A stretch of DNA of 64,000 bases. Origin: Nageia nagi (lineage: Eukaryota; Pinophyta). Of the stretch, positions 23,236-35,183 are shown one piece after another. The stretch is taken from positions 77,438,001 to 77,502,000 of the forward strand of contig JBITNC010000001.1 in the NCBI GenBank assembly GCA_050084985.1, in the 5' to 3' direction. The first letter of the stretch is position 1. Each line of letters opens with the position of its first letter. The notes under the pieces were generated by a model that made no database searches, was not told the origin of the DNA, and was given only the letters and a program-made list of their open reading frames with translations. The position numbers were made by a program, and so were the translations under genes.

Positions 23236-24994
23236 CGACCTACTCCATCTAGTTCTCCTTAGTGCTCAATAGATCGTAGACCACCATGCGTAGTCTCTCC
23301 ATGCCTCTCCATGCATAGCCTCTCCATTCCTTTCAAGTGGTCTTAGAGAAAAAAAAATAATAATATAAAAAAACCTTTATTTTTTGCAAATCTCATTAAA
23401 TGAGGCTCCCTTGAGTGGTGTGGAGTCTTTTCTTTTTGCATATAACTCTTGGCAGTACTTAATATCTTAAAGTTTATTTACTTGTTCAAAAGTATAAACT
23501 TATAATTGTTGTCCTTACTTTTTTACCAACTACTCATTTAATGGTTTGCCATGGAGTGTGTGGGAGGTAAAAGTATTTTTTTTTTGAATAAACTCTAATT
23601 TGTTCATCATTTTTTAGGTTTACATTTATGAACTTAGGTTCAATATGAAAAAAACAATTGCAAGTAAGGGAAATAATTTTTTAAGAGGCAAAAAATTAAA
23701 ATTTTTCCTTGGCCAATTTTTTAGCAATAAATTTGGTAATTTTTAAAATTGACATTAAAATTACAAAATGCAACTGTGGCAATACTATCCTAAGCATTTA
23801 TTCAAGGGATCATTTTAAGTAAACAAGGGGAAATATTTATGAGTTTCTTTACTTAATTTTTTTAATCATTTATGCTTAGAATGAATGTTTCTTATTTAGA
23901 AATTTTTATGCCTCTTAAGTTTTTTTTTGGACTATTTCTTATGTGCTTACTTAAAATGTATAAGTTATGGGGTTAATGCATGCTTATCCTTAAATGATGC
24001 ATGTCTAGTACTTAAATGTTTAAGTTAATGATACATGCATAGAACTTAATTTTTATTTGGTGCTACATGCTTAAGAACTTAAATTTTAAGTTAGATACTT
24101 AAGATTTTTTTTAAGTCAAATAATTCATTCTTATTATTTAAAATCTTAAGTTTGATGCAATCTACTTCCTTATGCAAGAATAGACTTGTACAAAATTAGA
24201 AATGATGTAAAGATATCCTTTAGGGATTGGTAAACAAAACCCATTAGATACTTAGGTTTCAAATTTTGAATGGATGATGTTTTACTTCATATTTTATTTT
24301 TTGATTTATTTTATTATGCAAATAAAAACACAAACATTGATATGAATAACCCCTTAAAATGAACACATTTGCATGTACATTTTACAACATAACTTGTTTG
24401 GGGAGCCGTGAGGTGAGGATAGGTAGATTAGAGCCTTTAATTCTAACAATAGAAGTGATGAAAAGTCTATACATCTCAATTGCCCCTAAGTCCTCTATTT
24501 GTTTAGACATATAACTCTATTAGGTGGATAGACATGTGTGTAGTGATACCATATGTTTGCACATCTATTGAATGATTATTTTGATAACCTAGGAGGATAA
24601 CTTGAAACCTAATCAAGATTAATAATTTGGATGATCCAATAAATTACAAAACCTTAAAAAATAGCTAGTACTTCTCCTTATGAGAGTATATTGCTACCCA
24701 AAGGGAACTAGTTGAGGATCGGTAGGATCTAGGCTCCTCTTGTGTGAGCATCCATGTGAAGGCTTAATTTTAGATAAGAAAACAATCCTTAATAATGTCA
24801 CTCTACATCTACAATTCTTGAGATGAGAAATGTATTTGGGTACATGGATTATTTGAGTTGTGCAAACATTTACATTTATGAAATATATCTTTAATATGAA
24901 AAGTAACATGTATTATTTACTTGGTTAAAACTTAATATTTAATGTTGTTCATTAAACCACATGCTTATTATTTTGTCACATTCTTATGTAGCAA
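23236..24994 (+). other. Leader region of P
   Basis: Noncoding. 24400-24990 matches the inverted M leader 32200-32870 (shared GTGTGTAGTGATACCA block, GGCTCCTCTTGTGTG block and CACATGCTTATTATTTT next to gag). Upstream lies a region rich in ACTTAAATTTTAAGTT and GCATGCTTA-type motifs. The first 100 bases (GTAGTCTCTCCATGCCTCTCC) are of unclear origin at the breakpoint. Confidence 0.55.
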
Positions 24995-25914
24995 ATGAGA
25001 GAATCATTCTTAGCCAAACACATTCTTGATGGTTCCAAATTTGAGATTTGAAAACCATAGATGAGATTTGAATTATAGGTAAAGAATCTTTGGCAAATAG
25101 TGAATGAAAACCTTATACATCTTATAGATGAGAAGGCATTAGAGGCTTACAATACAAAGAATAAGTTGGCAACCTCCATGATTTATCGCGCAATTTCAGA
25201 TGATGTGCTTCTGATGATTTTCTCTTCAACCTTGATAAAGGAATATTGGGATAAGCTTAAGAAAATATACCTTGGTTCAAATTTTTCAAGAAGGTTTACC
25301 ATTCTTCAAAATTTGCTTCAATCTTGTTAAAGGGAAGATGAAAATGTGGCTATCTACTTGAACAAAATTATTAACTTAAGGACCCAACTTGTTGCTTATG
25401 GATGCAATTGGATCAATGATGAGTTCATGGTTTTCATCATTATTCAAAATTTGAAAACTTTATGATGGTTATTAAAACAATGATTGATGATGAAGAAGAA
25501 GTCTTCTCCTTTAAGAACCTTTCTAGGCACCTATTGAAGCATAAAAAAACTCTTAACAATAAGGTGTTGATTTATTCTCCTAAGTATAATAACATTGCTC
25601 TTGGAGCAACCAAAACTCATTTCAAGAAGAAGTTCAACTTTAAAAATAAATCGTATCCTTCTTCCTCCAAAAGATTTGATAAAAGAGGCAATGGCTATAA
25701 TAGAAATAGGAATAATAAAAATAATAACCACAACAATAGGAATAATGAAAACAACAACCACTTCAAGCAAAGAGATGGAAAAGGCAAAATAAATAATCCT
25801 TATCTTAAGAAATTTTTTGATGGTAATTGTAACTATTGTTGCATCCAAGGTCATAAAGAAGTTGATTACTACAAAAAAAAAGAGAAGAAAAGTTCAAAGG
25901 TAATGAAAATGTAA
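24995..25914 (+). pseudogene. P gag, decayed
   Basis: Starts at ATG 24995 (MRESFLAKHILDGSNFEI). NLWQIVNENLIHLIDEKALE and DVLLMIFSSTLIKEYWDKLK are in the 25100-25330 open piece; DEEEVFSFKNLSRHLLKHKK opens the 150-codon piece 25462-25914. An Asn-rich basic stretch precedes a zinc knuckle CNYCCIQGHKEVDY, in which the last Cys of C-x2-C-x4-H-x4-C is Tyr. Gag would form the particle. A TAA near 25329 and a frameshift near 25460 break it. Confidence 0.8.
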
Positions 25915-28900
25915 AGAACTATAAAAAAAAGAAGAATATTTGTGCTAGTTTTGCTACAACACTCAACTCCATGTCTCACTCTTTTTCATATAATTGGATT
26001 ATTTATTATAGTTGCACTAATCTCCTATGATTTGAAAAAGAAAAGTTTGAGAACTTTTACAAGTATAAAAAATATGCAGTTGTGATAGGTGATAACTCTA
26101 CCCTTGAAATTTAAGGAATTGGGAATGTGCTAATTCATAAAAAAGTTTCTAAAAATGTTCTCTATGTTCCTAAGTTAAGGATGAACCTTCTTTTCATAAT
26201 CCAAGTTGCTAGAAAAGGGTACTCTTTTGAGTTTGAATCTAAATACTAGTGCATTAAGAAAGGACTTGCCACTATGGTTAAAGGATCTGTGAAAGATAAC
26301 CTATACATTATAGATCAAGTTCCATCAAAGATGTGTCTTGCTTCTAGTATATGTTCTAAAGGTAATATTTGGCACCATAATTTAGGGCACCTTAACCACA
26401 AGAGTATTTAAGTCATGAAAGACCAAGATCTTGTCTAAGGTTTGCCTTCAATTTCTCCTTCAATTGGTCTATGCGAGAAGTGCATTCTTAGCAAGATGCA
26501 TTAAAAAAAATTTGAAAAAGATAAAGCAATAAGAGCATCTCAACCTCTTCAACTTATGCATTTAGATTTGATAGGTCCATTTTAGACTAAGTCACTTGGA
26601 GGATCATCTTACATTTTGACCTTCATTGATGAATTTAGTAGGATGACCTTTGGGTATCTACTTGAGCACATAGATTAAACCTTTGAGTGTTTTAAGGTTT
26701 TTAAGGCCTTTATTAAGAATAAAACTAACCTTAAAATCAAGATGTTGAGATCAATTAATGGGGGAGAATATAATAGAAATGAGTTCAATGACTATTATGC
26801 TAAGTATGAAATCAAGAGGTAGTTTATAATTCCTTACACTCCTCAGTAGAATGATGTTGAGAAAAAGAAAAATAGTATAATTATGGAGATGGCTAGTTGC
26901 ATGTTGGGTAATCTTTATAATTTCTTATAGGGTGAAGTTGTGAGCATTGCTATTTACACCTTGAAAAGGTGTCCCACAAAAGCTATTTAAAGTAAAACTC
27001 CTTTTGAGGTATAGTTAGGAAGAAAACCTAACATTTCTCACCTTAGGGTGTTTGGTTGTGAAGCATTCTCCTACATTATTTCTTAGAAAAGGAAGAAGTT
27101 GGATAAAAAGTTAAAAAATACATATTTATGGGTTATGAAAATCAACATAGAGGCTATAGGCTCTACTCTCCAACCTATAAAGTAGTGTTCATTTCAAGGA
27201 ATGTAAAGTTCAATCAACTTCTTGATGAATCTAATTCTAATGAGGATGTTGATGATCTAGAGGACTCTTCAGTTGCACCTTGTTGGTTAGATATTGATGT
27301 AGATAAGTCACCTCAAGAAAAACATTTTCCAACACAAAGGGTAACAAGGAGCATGACCTTGAACAAATCCTTATTTACCAAGATTGAGAACAAGCATGAG
27401 CCCTCAACCTTCAAAGAAGCTTCAAAGCATGAGTGCTAGATGGAAGCCATGAAAGTGGATTATGAGGCACTTATGAAAAATAAAATTTAGGATTTTATTC
27501 CTTATCCCAATGAGATGAATATGATTGGCAATAAGTGGATCTACAAGGTCAAGTTTAATTTAGTTGGAGATATTGAGAAATACAAGGCAAGGTTAGTAGC
27601 TAAAGGTTTTGCTCAAAAATATGATGTAGATTATAAGGAAACCTTTGCACCCATGGTAAAGATGCCTACTGTGAGAGTTGTCCTTGGTCTTTGTACAGCT
27701 CAAGGATGAAAAGTTTTTCAACTTAACATCAAGAGTGTATTTCTCAATGGTGACTTAGATGTGAAAATCTTCATGAATAACCAGAAAGGTTTATTATGGA
27801 AGGTAAAGAGTCATTTGTGTGCAACCTAAAGAAGTCATTGTATGGACTTAAACAAGCACTTCAAGCTTGGTATAGAAATATTTTAGCATACTTTGTAGAC
27901 ATTGGTTTCTCCAAGTGTTTTCTAACTTTGATCTATATGTGCTCAATCAAGAAAAAGATATGGTATTAATTCTTCTTTATATGGGTTATATTTTGATTAT
28001 TGGGAATAATGATGAAATCATTCAAGAGTGCATATTTAAACTTAAGATAATATTTGAAATGATTGATCTTGGTCTCTTGCACTACTATCTTGGAATGCAA
28101 GTGTATCAATACAAGGATTATACTTACCTTAGTTAATATAAGTATATATTAGACATCTTGTAGAAGTTTAGAATGGAGGAGTGTAGATATGATATGATCT
28201 CAATCTCTCCTGGAATCACTATTTCTCTAAGCTCTAACTCTCAGTTAGCTGATGCTACAACTTACAAGTAATTAATTAGTAGTCTTTTGTATTTGACTAT
28301 ATCCAAGCTAGATATTACCTTTGCAGTGAATCTACTGGCATGATTTATGCAAAAAACCTTATGTTGAACACTTTAATGCTGTTAAGAAAATTTTGAAGTA
28401 TGTTATAGGGACTAAGGATCTTGCACTCAAGTATTCCAAGTTGCACTCGTTTGTTCTCTCTGTATTCTTAGATTTTGATTATGGGGGAGATAGAGATGAT
28501 ATGATGTCAACCTCTGCATATATGTTTAGCATTGTTTAGGTGCTATATCTTGGGCTTCCAAGAAGTAGCCTACTATTTTATTTCCATCATAAAAGTTGAA
28601 TATCATGCCATGTTTGTTGTAACCTAAGAAGCTATTTGGATAAGGAATATTTTGAAAGAAATTAGATATGATCAAGGTGGCTCATATTTGATTTCTTTAG
28701 ACAATCAATTAGCTATTTATTTGGCTAAGAATCTTGTGTTCCATTAAAGAATAAAACATGTGAAAATCCATGCCCATTTTATCAAGGAGAAGGTTTTTGA
28801 TGGCATTATACACTAGGAGTATTGTCCATACACATTGAATTTCACTAATTTATTTAGCAAACCCCTCTCAAAAGCTCAGTTTTGTAATATTAGGGTTGCT

Positions 28901-28960
28901 ATCGAGTTGGTGAAGTTTCTCTCAAGGGGGAGTGAAGTTTGAATTCATATTTATGATGAT
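25915..28960 (+). pseudogene. P pol (protease-integrase-RT-RNase H), decayed
   Basis: In copia order. Protease region YYSCTNLL (the catalytic DSG is lost), then NVLYVPKLRMNLLFIIQVAR. Pre-integrase WHHNLGHLNHKSI and CEKCILSKMH. Integrase: LMHLDLIGPF, SLGGSSYILTFIDEFSRMTF, LRSINGGEYNRNEFNDYYAK (second Asp changed). C-terminal HLRVFGCEAFSYII and GYRLYSPTYKVVFISRNVKF. RT: NKWIYKVKFNLVGDIEKYKA, RLVAKGFAQKYDVDYKETFA and, around 27970, MGYILIIGNNDE where YVDD should be. RNase H: AISWASKK, VEYHAMF-like and a KHVKIHAHFI-like end near 28750. Many stops; pol ends around 28940 (FSQGGV). Confidence 0.85.
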
Positions 28961-29069
28961 AACTTCACCCCTAGGAGGATTTTATGCTATATAGTGTTGA
29001 TTTTATTATACATATTCATGGTAATTTTTCTCTACATGAGGAACTTATTATACAAATTGGCCAATCTAG

Positions 29070-29262
29070 CATTATTTAGTTATCCATGTGTGAGAAACCC
29101 TTATGTGTCTTTTGGTACTATTCAGTTATCCATATGTGAGGAACTCGTATGTGCATGCTCTATTTTTGATCAATCTAACACTATTCAGTTATCCATGTGT
29201 GAGGAACTCTTATGTGTCTTTTGGTACTATTCAGTTATCCATATGTAAGGAACTCATATATG
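29070..29262 (+). repeat. Tandem repeat in the P tail
   Basis: The block AGTTATCCATGTGTGAGGAAC (with small changes) occurs at 29078, 29124, 29187 and 29233. Spacing alternates 46, 63, 46, so the higher-order unit is about 109 bp and contains two of the blocks. Confidence 0.8.
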
Positions 29263-29696
29263 CATGATTTATTTTGTAATAATAATCAACACATGTTTTA
29301 TATACAACTAGTGACTATAAGTTTTTAGCATGGCATCTTTGTGATGACTTATAGTGCACCATTGATTAATTTATGATTGCATTTATGTGATTCATATATC
29401 CTTAATGAAATGAATATGTTACATCTAATTGATCTTGTTATTTGAGCTGCTTATGACTTGCAGGTTACTTACCTCTAGTATGTAGGCTCTTGGAGACTCT
29501 TCATGACTTTCAATTGGATGATTACTTCATGTACATTGAAATCGATTATGGTTGGCAAAGTAGTGAGTCTCAAATTAGATCTTTTTTACTTCAAAAATAT
29601 GTAAAAATTTCTCATATCCATTGTATCTATTTGGAGGAGAACTCTCTTACTTTATCTTCTTCTTCTCTCTTACTTGCTCTATCCCAATATTGCATT
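29263..29696 (+). other. P 3' untranslated region
   Basis: Noncoding sequence between pol and the polypurine tract. The last 60 bases (about 29636-29696) match, inverted, the M tail at 23168-23235, ending where M is broken. Confidence 0.6.
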
Positions 29697-29705
29697 AAGG
29701 GGGAG
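29697..29705 (+). other. Polypurine tract of P
   Basis: AAGGGGGAG directly before the TGTTGGAATG start of the 3' LTR. Confidence 0.75.
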
Positions 29706-30200
29706 TGTTGGAATGTATAATGCATTATTGTAAAGGTTTGTATTAAAATATTCTATGTAAGTTCACTAATATTTAATGGTATCATTTGATACCTTAAGTA
29801 TTTAAATTAATATTATAATGTAACTTATCCTACACTCCATGTCATGAGCATGCCCCTTTGGTAAAAGGATGTGCATGTCATGCTTTTGTACATTGGATAA
29901 AAGGGTGATCCAAAGAGGGATTTTGGCCTATGAATATAAGGCTCCTTATTTGTGATTATACACCATTTTGTGGAGTAAAGTTATACTATAGGATAGTGGT
30001 TAGGAGAAAAGATTAGGAGGATTATGAGAGAGTTGTATTTATGATTGAAGTAAAGATCTAGTTAGTGGATGTACTCCTAGTTGGAGGAATCACTTACATC
30101 TTGTGTTGTGAGATTACTTTGTGAGTTTATTAGATGTAATTGTGAGATTTTATGTGATCTTGGTTGTTTAGAAATTATCTTGTTAGTGTTAGTTAATTCA
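29706..30200 (+). repeat. 3' LTR of copia element P
   Basis: 495 bp, starting TGTTGGAATGTATAATGC and ending AGTTAATTCA. It is an inverted homologue of both M LTRs. A TATA-like GAATATAAGG lies near 29933. The next bases (CTAACCATGCC) return to M integrase. Confidence 0.85.
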
Positions 30201-31235
30201 CTAACCATGCCTTAGAAAGAGTTTTACTCTGAACAACTTTTGTGGGACATCTATTCAAGGTGTAAATAGTAGTGCTCATAGCTTCACCCCATAAGAAATT
30301 AGGATGATTACCCAACATGCATCTAGCCATATATATAATTATCCTATTTTTTTTTGGCAACATCATTCTATTAAAAAGAGTAAGAAATTTTAAACTACTT
30401 CTTGATTCCATACTTAGCATAATAGTCATTGAACTCATTATTGTTATATTCTCTCCCATTATCTGATCTCAACATATTGATTTTAAGGTTAGTTTGATTC
30501 TTAACAAAGGCCTTAAAAACCTTAAAACTCTCAAAAGTTTGATCCTTGTGTTCAAGTAGATACCTAAAGGTCATCCTACTAAAGTCATGAATGAAGGTCA
30601 AGATGTAAGATGCTCCTCCCAGTGACTTAGTCTGAAACTCTTGTTGCCTTATCTTTTTCAAACTTTTATCTATGCATCTTGCCAAGAATGTATTCTTGTA
30701 TATACCAACAAAAGGAGAAATTAAAAGCAAGCCTTCCATAAGTTGTTAATTTTTCATGACTTGAATACTCTTGTGGTTAAGGTGTCCTAAATGATGGTGC
30801 CAAAGATTACCTTTAGAACACACACTAGAAGTAAGACACATCTTTGATGGAACTTGATCCATAATGTAGAGATTATCTTTCATAGATCCTTTAACTAATA
30901 TGGAAAGTCTTTTCTTAATGCACTAAGATTGAGAGTCAAAATCAAAAGAGTACTCTTTTCTAGCAACTTGGATCAAGGAGAGAAGGTTCATCCTTAACTT
31001 AGGAACATAAAGAATATTTTCAAGAATCTTTTCATGAATCAACACATTTCTAATTCCTTAGGCTTCAAAGGTAGAGTTATCTCCTATCACAACTACATAT
31101 TTTCTATACTTGTGAAAGTTTTCAAACTTGTCCCTTTCAAAGCATAGGTGATTAGTGCAATTGGAGTCAAGAATCAATTCAAATGAAAAAGAGCGAGACA
31201 TGGAGTAGAGCAAAAACAACATGAACATTCTTATT
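30201..31235 (-). pseudogene. M protease and N-terminal integrase, cut off by P
   Basis: Minus strand. The protease motif reads LDSNCTNHLCFE (normally DSGCTNH; the Gly is lost), then NVLIHEKILKNILYVPKLRM. The GAG-pre-integrase HHCC region gives WHHHLGHLNHKSIQVM. The integrase core has SLGGASYILTFIHDFSRMTF then LRSDNGREYNNNEFNDYYAK (second Asp kept), and 30459-30193 holds ARCMLGNHPNFLWGEAMSTT. Coding ends at SKTLSKAW, where the 3' LTR of P abuts at 30200. The product would be a Gag-Pol polyprotein segment; stops occur in several places. Confidence 0.82.
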
Positions 31236-32182
31236 TTATTTGAAGTTATTTATATTTCCATTACCTTTGAACTTTTTTTCTCTCTTTTGTTTTGTAGCAA
31301 TCAACTTCTTTGTGACCTTGAATTCCATAATAGTTACAATTACCATTAAATTTTTTCTTAATATATAGATTATTTTCTTTTCCTTTTCCATCTCTTTAGT
31401 TGAAGTGGTTGTTGTTGCTATTGTTCCTACTATTGTAGTTATTATTTCTATTATTCCTGCTATTGTTGTAGCCAATACCTCTTTTTTCAAGCCTTTTGGA
31501 AGAAGAAGGATAAGATTTTTTTATGTTTAAACTTCTTCTTGAAAAGAGTTTTGGTTGCTTCAAGAGCAATGTTATTATCCTTAGGAGAAGAAATCAATAC
31601 CTTATTGTTAAGGGTTTCCTTATGCTTAAAAAGGTGCCTTGAAAGGTTCTCAAGGGAGAAGACTTCTTCTTCATCATTAAGCCTTATTTCCATAATTGTC
31701 ACAAAGTTTCAAAAATTTGAAGAAAATATTTGAAGAATGATGAAGACCATTAACTTATCATTGATCCAAGTACACTCACAAGAAATAAGTTGGGTCCTTA
31801 GGTCAATGATTTTGTTCAAATAGATAGCCATATTTTCATCTTTCCCTTGATGAGATTGAAGCAACTTTTAAAGAATGGTAAAATTTCTTGAAAATTTTGA
31901 ACCAAGGTAGATTTGCTTAAGCTTATCCTAAGCTTTATTTATTGAGGTTGAAGAGGAAATCATTAGGAGTACATCATCTAAAACTACATGATAAATCATA
32001 GAGGTTTTCAATTCATTTTTTGTGTTGTAAGCCTCTAGTGCCTTCTCATCTGTAGGAGGTACAAGGTTTTCATTTACTATTTGCCAAAGCTTCCTTACCT
32101 ATAATTTAGCTTTCATCCATGGTTACCAAATTCCAAAGTTATAACCATCAATAATGTGTTTGGGTAAAAAAGATTCTTCCAT
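31236..32182 (-). pseudogene. M gag, decayed
   Basis: Minus strand from ATG at 32182 (MEESFLPKHIIDGYNFGIW). It continues as KLWQIVNENLVPPTDEKALE, MISSSTS and KLKQIYLGSKFSRNFTILQK (UBN2-type copia gag), then DEEEVFSLENLSRHLFKHKE and an Asn/Thr/Ile-rich basic tail. The same N-terminus starts gag in P (24995) and B (61011), showing one family. Frameshifts lie near 31490 and 31700. Confidence 0.8.
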
Positions 32183-33039
32183 TTGCTATGCAATAATGTG
32201 AAAAATAATAAGCATGTGATTTAATAAATAACATTAAATGTTAATTTTTAACTAAGTAAATAATACATGTTACTTTTAATATTAAAGACATGATTTATAA
32301 GTACAAATGTTGTACAACTCAAATAATAACCCATGTTCTCAAATGCATTTTTCATATTAAGAATCATAGATGTAGAGTGACATTATTGAAGCTTATTTTC
32401 TTATCTAAAATTAGGCCTTCACCTGGATGGCCACACAAGAGGAGCCCAAGTACTACCAATCCTTAACTAGTTCACCTTGGTCAATTTTATACTCTCACAA
32501 GAAGAAGTACCTACTATTTTTCAAGGTTATGACATTTATTGGATCAGCCAAATTATTAATCTTGATTAGGTTTCAAGTGATCCTCGTAGGTTATCAGGAT
32601 AATCCCTAAATGGATGTGTAGATATGTGGTATCACTACACACATACCTATCCACCTATTGGAGTTAAATTTAGACCAATAGAGGACTTAGGGGCAAGTGA
32701 GAAGTACAAAATTTTCATCATTTGGATCATCAAACTTAAAAGTTTTAGTTCACCCATCCTCACCTCATGGCTCTCCAAACAAGTCATGTTGCAGAATGTA
32801 CATGCGAATGTGTTCATTTTAAGGGGTCTTTCATATCAATGTTTGAATTTTTGTTTACATAAGTAAATAAAGCAAAAAATAAAATATGAAGTAAGAAGCA
32901 CAAATAAAATATAATCCATTCAATTTAAAACCTAAGTGTCCAATGGGTTTTGTTTACCAACCTTTAAAGAAAATCTTTATTTTTGCACAAGTCCATTCTA
33001 TTCTTTACAAAACAAATTGAGGTAAAAATGACTCAAGCA

Positions 33040-33480
33040 TCATTCCATAACTTAAGTAATAAATATGCACCATTTATAACTTAAAAAAAAGGTTTGCATC
33101 ATTCCTATAATTTTCATAAGTTTATTTATTAACTTTGCATAAGGAATAAATACTTAAGCATAAACTAAATACTCAAGCATAAACATGCATTATTTCCATA
33201 ACTTGAAGATATCTCATCAAATATACGATCATAACTTGCATAAGGAAGGAAAAAGCATCATAAATTAAGTAATAAATATGCATTATTCCAACTTAAGTAC
33301 TAAGAATGCATTATTCCAACTTATGTACTAAGCATGCATTATTTAAGTACTAAGCATGCATTATTTCAATTTAAAAATTTAAGTTCTAAGCATAAGCATG
33401 CATTATTTTCACTTAAATATTTAAGTACTAAACATAAGTACTAATCATAAGCATGAATTATTTTAACATAAAAATATAAG
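33040..33480. repeat. Degenerate tandem iteration of AAGTACTAAGCATGCATTATT
   Basis: The unit recurs many times with small changes (for example at about 33290, 33320, 33345 and 33395). A related, inverted version lies in the P leader around 23980-24130. It is a feature of this copia family's leader. Confidence 0.65.
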
Positions 33481-34714
33481 TAAGCAACATTCATTAAATT
33501 TTATGTAAATTTTTTTTTATACAAATTCCCTCCTTTTTACTTAAAGTTGTTCTCCTAAAGATAGCATACTTAGCTTAATACTTTATCCTTTAAAACTATA
33601 CTAAAAAAGTAAACATCCATTCTAATGTTAAGTAAATACACTTTATTTTCCATTAATAGAATTCCTCAATTAAAGAAGTAGTATTCCCCTTCTCTTTGCT
33701 TAAGAAAAAACTTTTAGGTAAAATCATACTTTAGATGTATTTGCAAACTCAAATTATATTCCTTAAAAAAACTTTACATTTTAGCCACAATTTGGCTCAA
33801 AGAGAGCTTTTAAGGGGTAATGAAGAATTTTGTCCCTTTATTTGTTTTAGAGTAAAGTAATTAAACTTATCATGATAAAGCTTAAATTTGGAGTAAAAGT
33901 GCTTTTAAATGCATTAAATAGAAAGACTTGATTTGTAAAAAATTAAGTATACATCAACATCTTGCAAAGAATTAAATGCAACTTAGAGCCTTATACTCCA
34001 TGCTAAGCTAGTTAAAGCTTAGTTGATAGATTTAATAATGATAAAAAAATTGCAAGAAATGTTTTGGAAGTTAATGAAAATAAGAGTAATGAAGTTAAGG
34101 GTCAAGCATAGTGGAGAGGAGGGAGGAGGAGCCGGCATTGAGGTAGGAGGCACCAATGGCACAAGGAGGAGGGGGTGATGGGAGGTGGCCATAATGGAGA
34201 GGTGGATAGATGGTAGCCAACAATCCATAAGGGCTTTCAATAGGTCACATTAGAGGGAGAATCCTATATGCATGTAGCTTGGTCATAAGGGGAGATCCTA
34301 TATGCACATAGCTTGGTTGTGAGGGGTCGTTAGGTAGCAGAGATTGGTAGTAGAGACTATAGAGATCACGAGACTATGATCAGAGGGGTCAAGAGACATA
34401 GTTAAAGGGGATAATAGGTCATGAAGGGTGTGATAAGGTGGTAAAATAACCAGCATAGGAGTGAACAATAGGAAAGAATGATGAGGTAGGGTTGGGCAGA
34501 CACCTGCATGGCACCAAATAATTCCCTCTCCCACAACCAACAACAAGGCATGATCTTCAAAGTACTCTAGCTGAAAACAAAGAAAAAAGTTTGAATTCCC
34601 CCCTTTTTTATTGATTTTTTTAAAAAATTATTACAGATATTGTAATAAAAGTTTCCAATTTTCTTTTTATATTGTATAAAAACTTACAAAAAAGACTTTT
34701 GTAATACATAAATA

Positions 34715-34715
<1 letters not shown>

Positions 34716-34760
<45 letters not shown>
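34716..34760. repeat. (AT)n microsatellite
   Basis: About 22 AT units inside the M leader. Confidence 0.9.
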
Positions 34761-34763
<3 letters not shown>

Positions 34764-35168
34764 AAAGAAATAGTGCTCTCCTTCCTTTTTTTTTTTTAAA
34801 TCATACCTTTAAAAAAATTGTAGCAAATTTTGAAATATTGTATTTGTAATATTAAAGATAATATTACAAAAAAATGTATTCAATAACCCCATTTTAAAAA
34901 AATTGTAGCAAATAAAATTGCAACATAAGGGGTTAGTAGGAAAAAAAATTGGAAATTGTTAGGTATATTTTGCAAAAAAAGGAACTAACATATAAAGAAT
35001 AACATGTTAGTAGCAAAAAATGTAATATTCCAATAATAACCAATAAGGAAGGATATTATACATTCTCTTAGTTTTACCTCAACAAGTCCTTAAGATTGAA
35101 GAAAGAAGATCTCCAAGTTGTAGAAGAAGAGCCTCAACACCAAGGATGTGAAGAGGAGCCTCCAAGGT

Positions 35169-35181
35169 GCCCTAATACCAA
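35169..35181 (-). other. Primer binding site of M, initiator-Met tRNA type
   Basis: The minus strand reads TTGGTATTAGGGC, two changes from TTGGTATCAGAGC. It lies two bases inside the 5' LTR end. Confidence 0.75.
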
Positions 35182-35183
35182 AT

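Larger units (their letters stand above)
23236..30200 (+). mobile_element. Ty1/copia element P nested in M, 5' LTR deleted
   Basis: Plus-strand relative of M with leader (about 23236-24994), gag (24995-25914), pol (25915-28960), a repeat-bearing tail and a 3' LTR at 29706-30200. The LTR ends in TTCA directly against M integrase sequence (30201). No 5' LTR exists: left of about 23236 the sequence is the inverted 3' end of M. Both M's missing integrase-RT-RNase H and P's 5' LTR are explained by one deletion with its breakpoint near 23236. The copy is heavily mutated. Confidence 0.8.
32183..35168 (-). other. M leader (5' untranslated region), about 3 kb
   Basis: No coding sequence between the primer binding site and the gag ATG. 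The part next to gag (32200-32870) matches, inverted, 24400-24990 in front of P gag, and resembles 61030-61740 in B. It contains an iterated AAGTACTAAGCATGCATTATT region, a 34.1-34.5 kb stretch of G-rich character and a long AT microsatellite. Such a long leader is unusual for copia elements. Confidence 0.6.

Noticed and set aside
34019-34546. Two minus-strand frames rich in Pro and Leu in the M leader
   Set aside because: They sit in G/A-rich leader sequence, have no motif, and are not visible in the P or B leaders.
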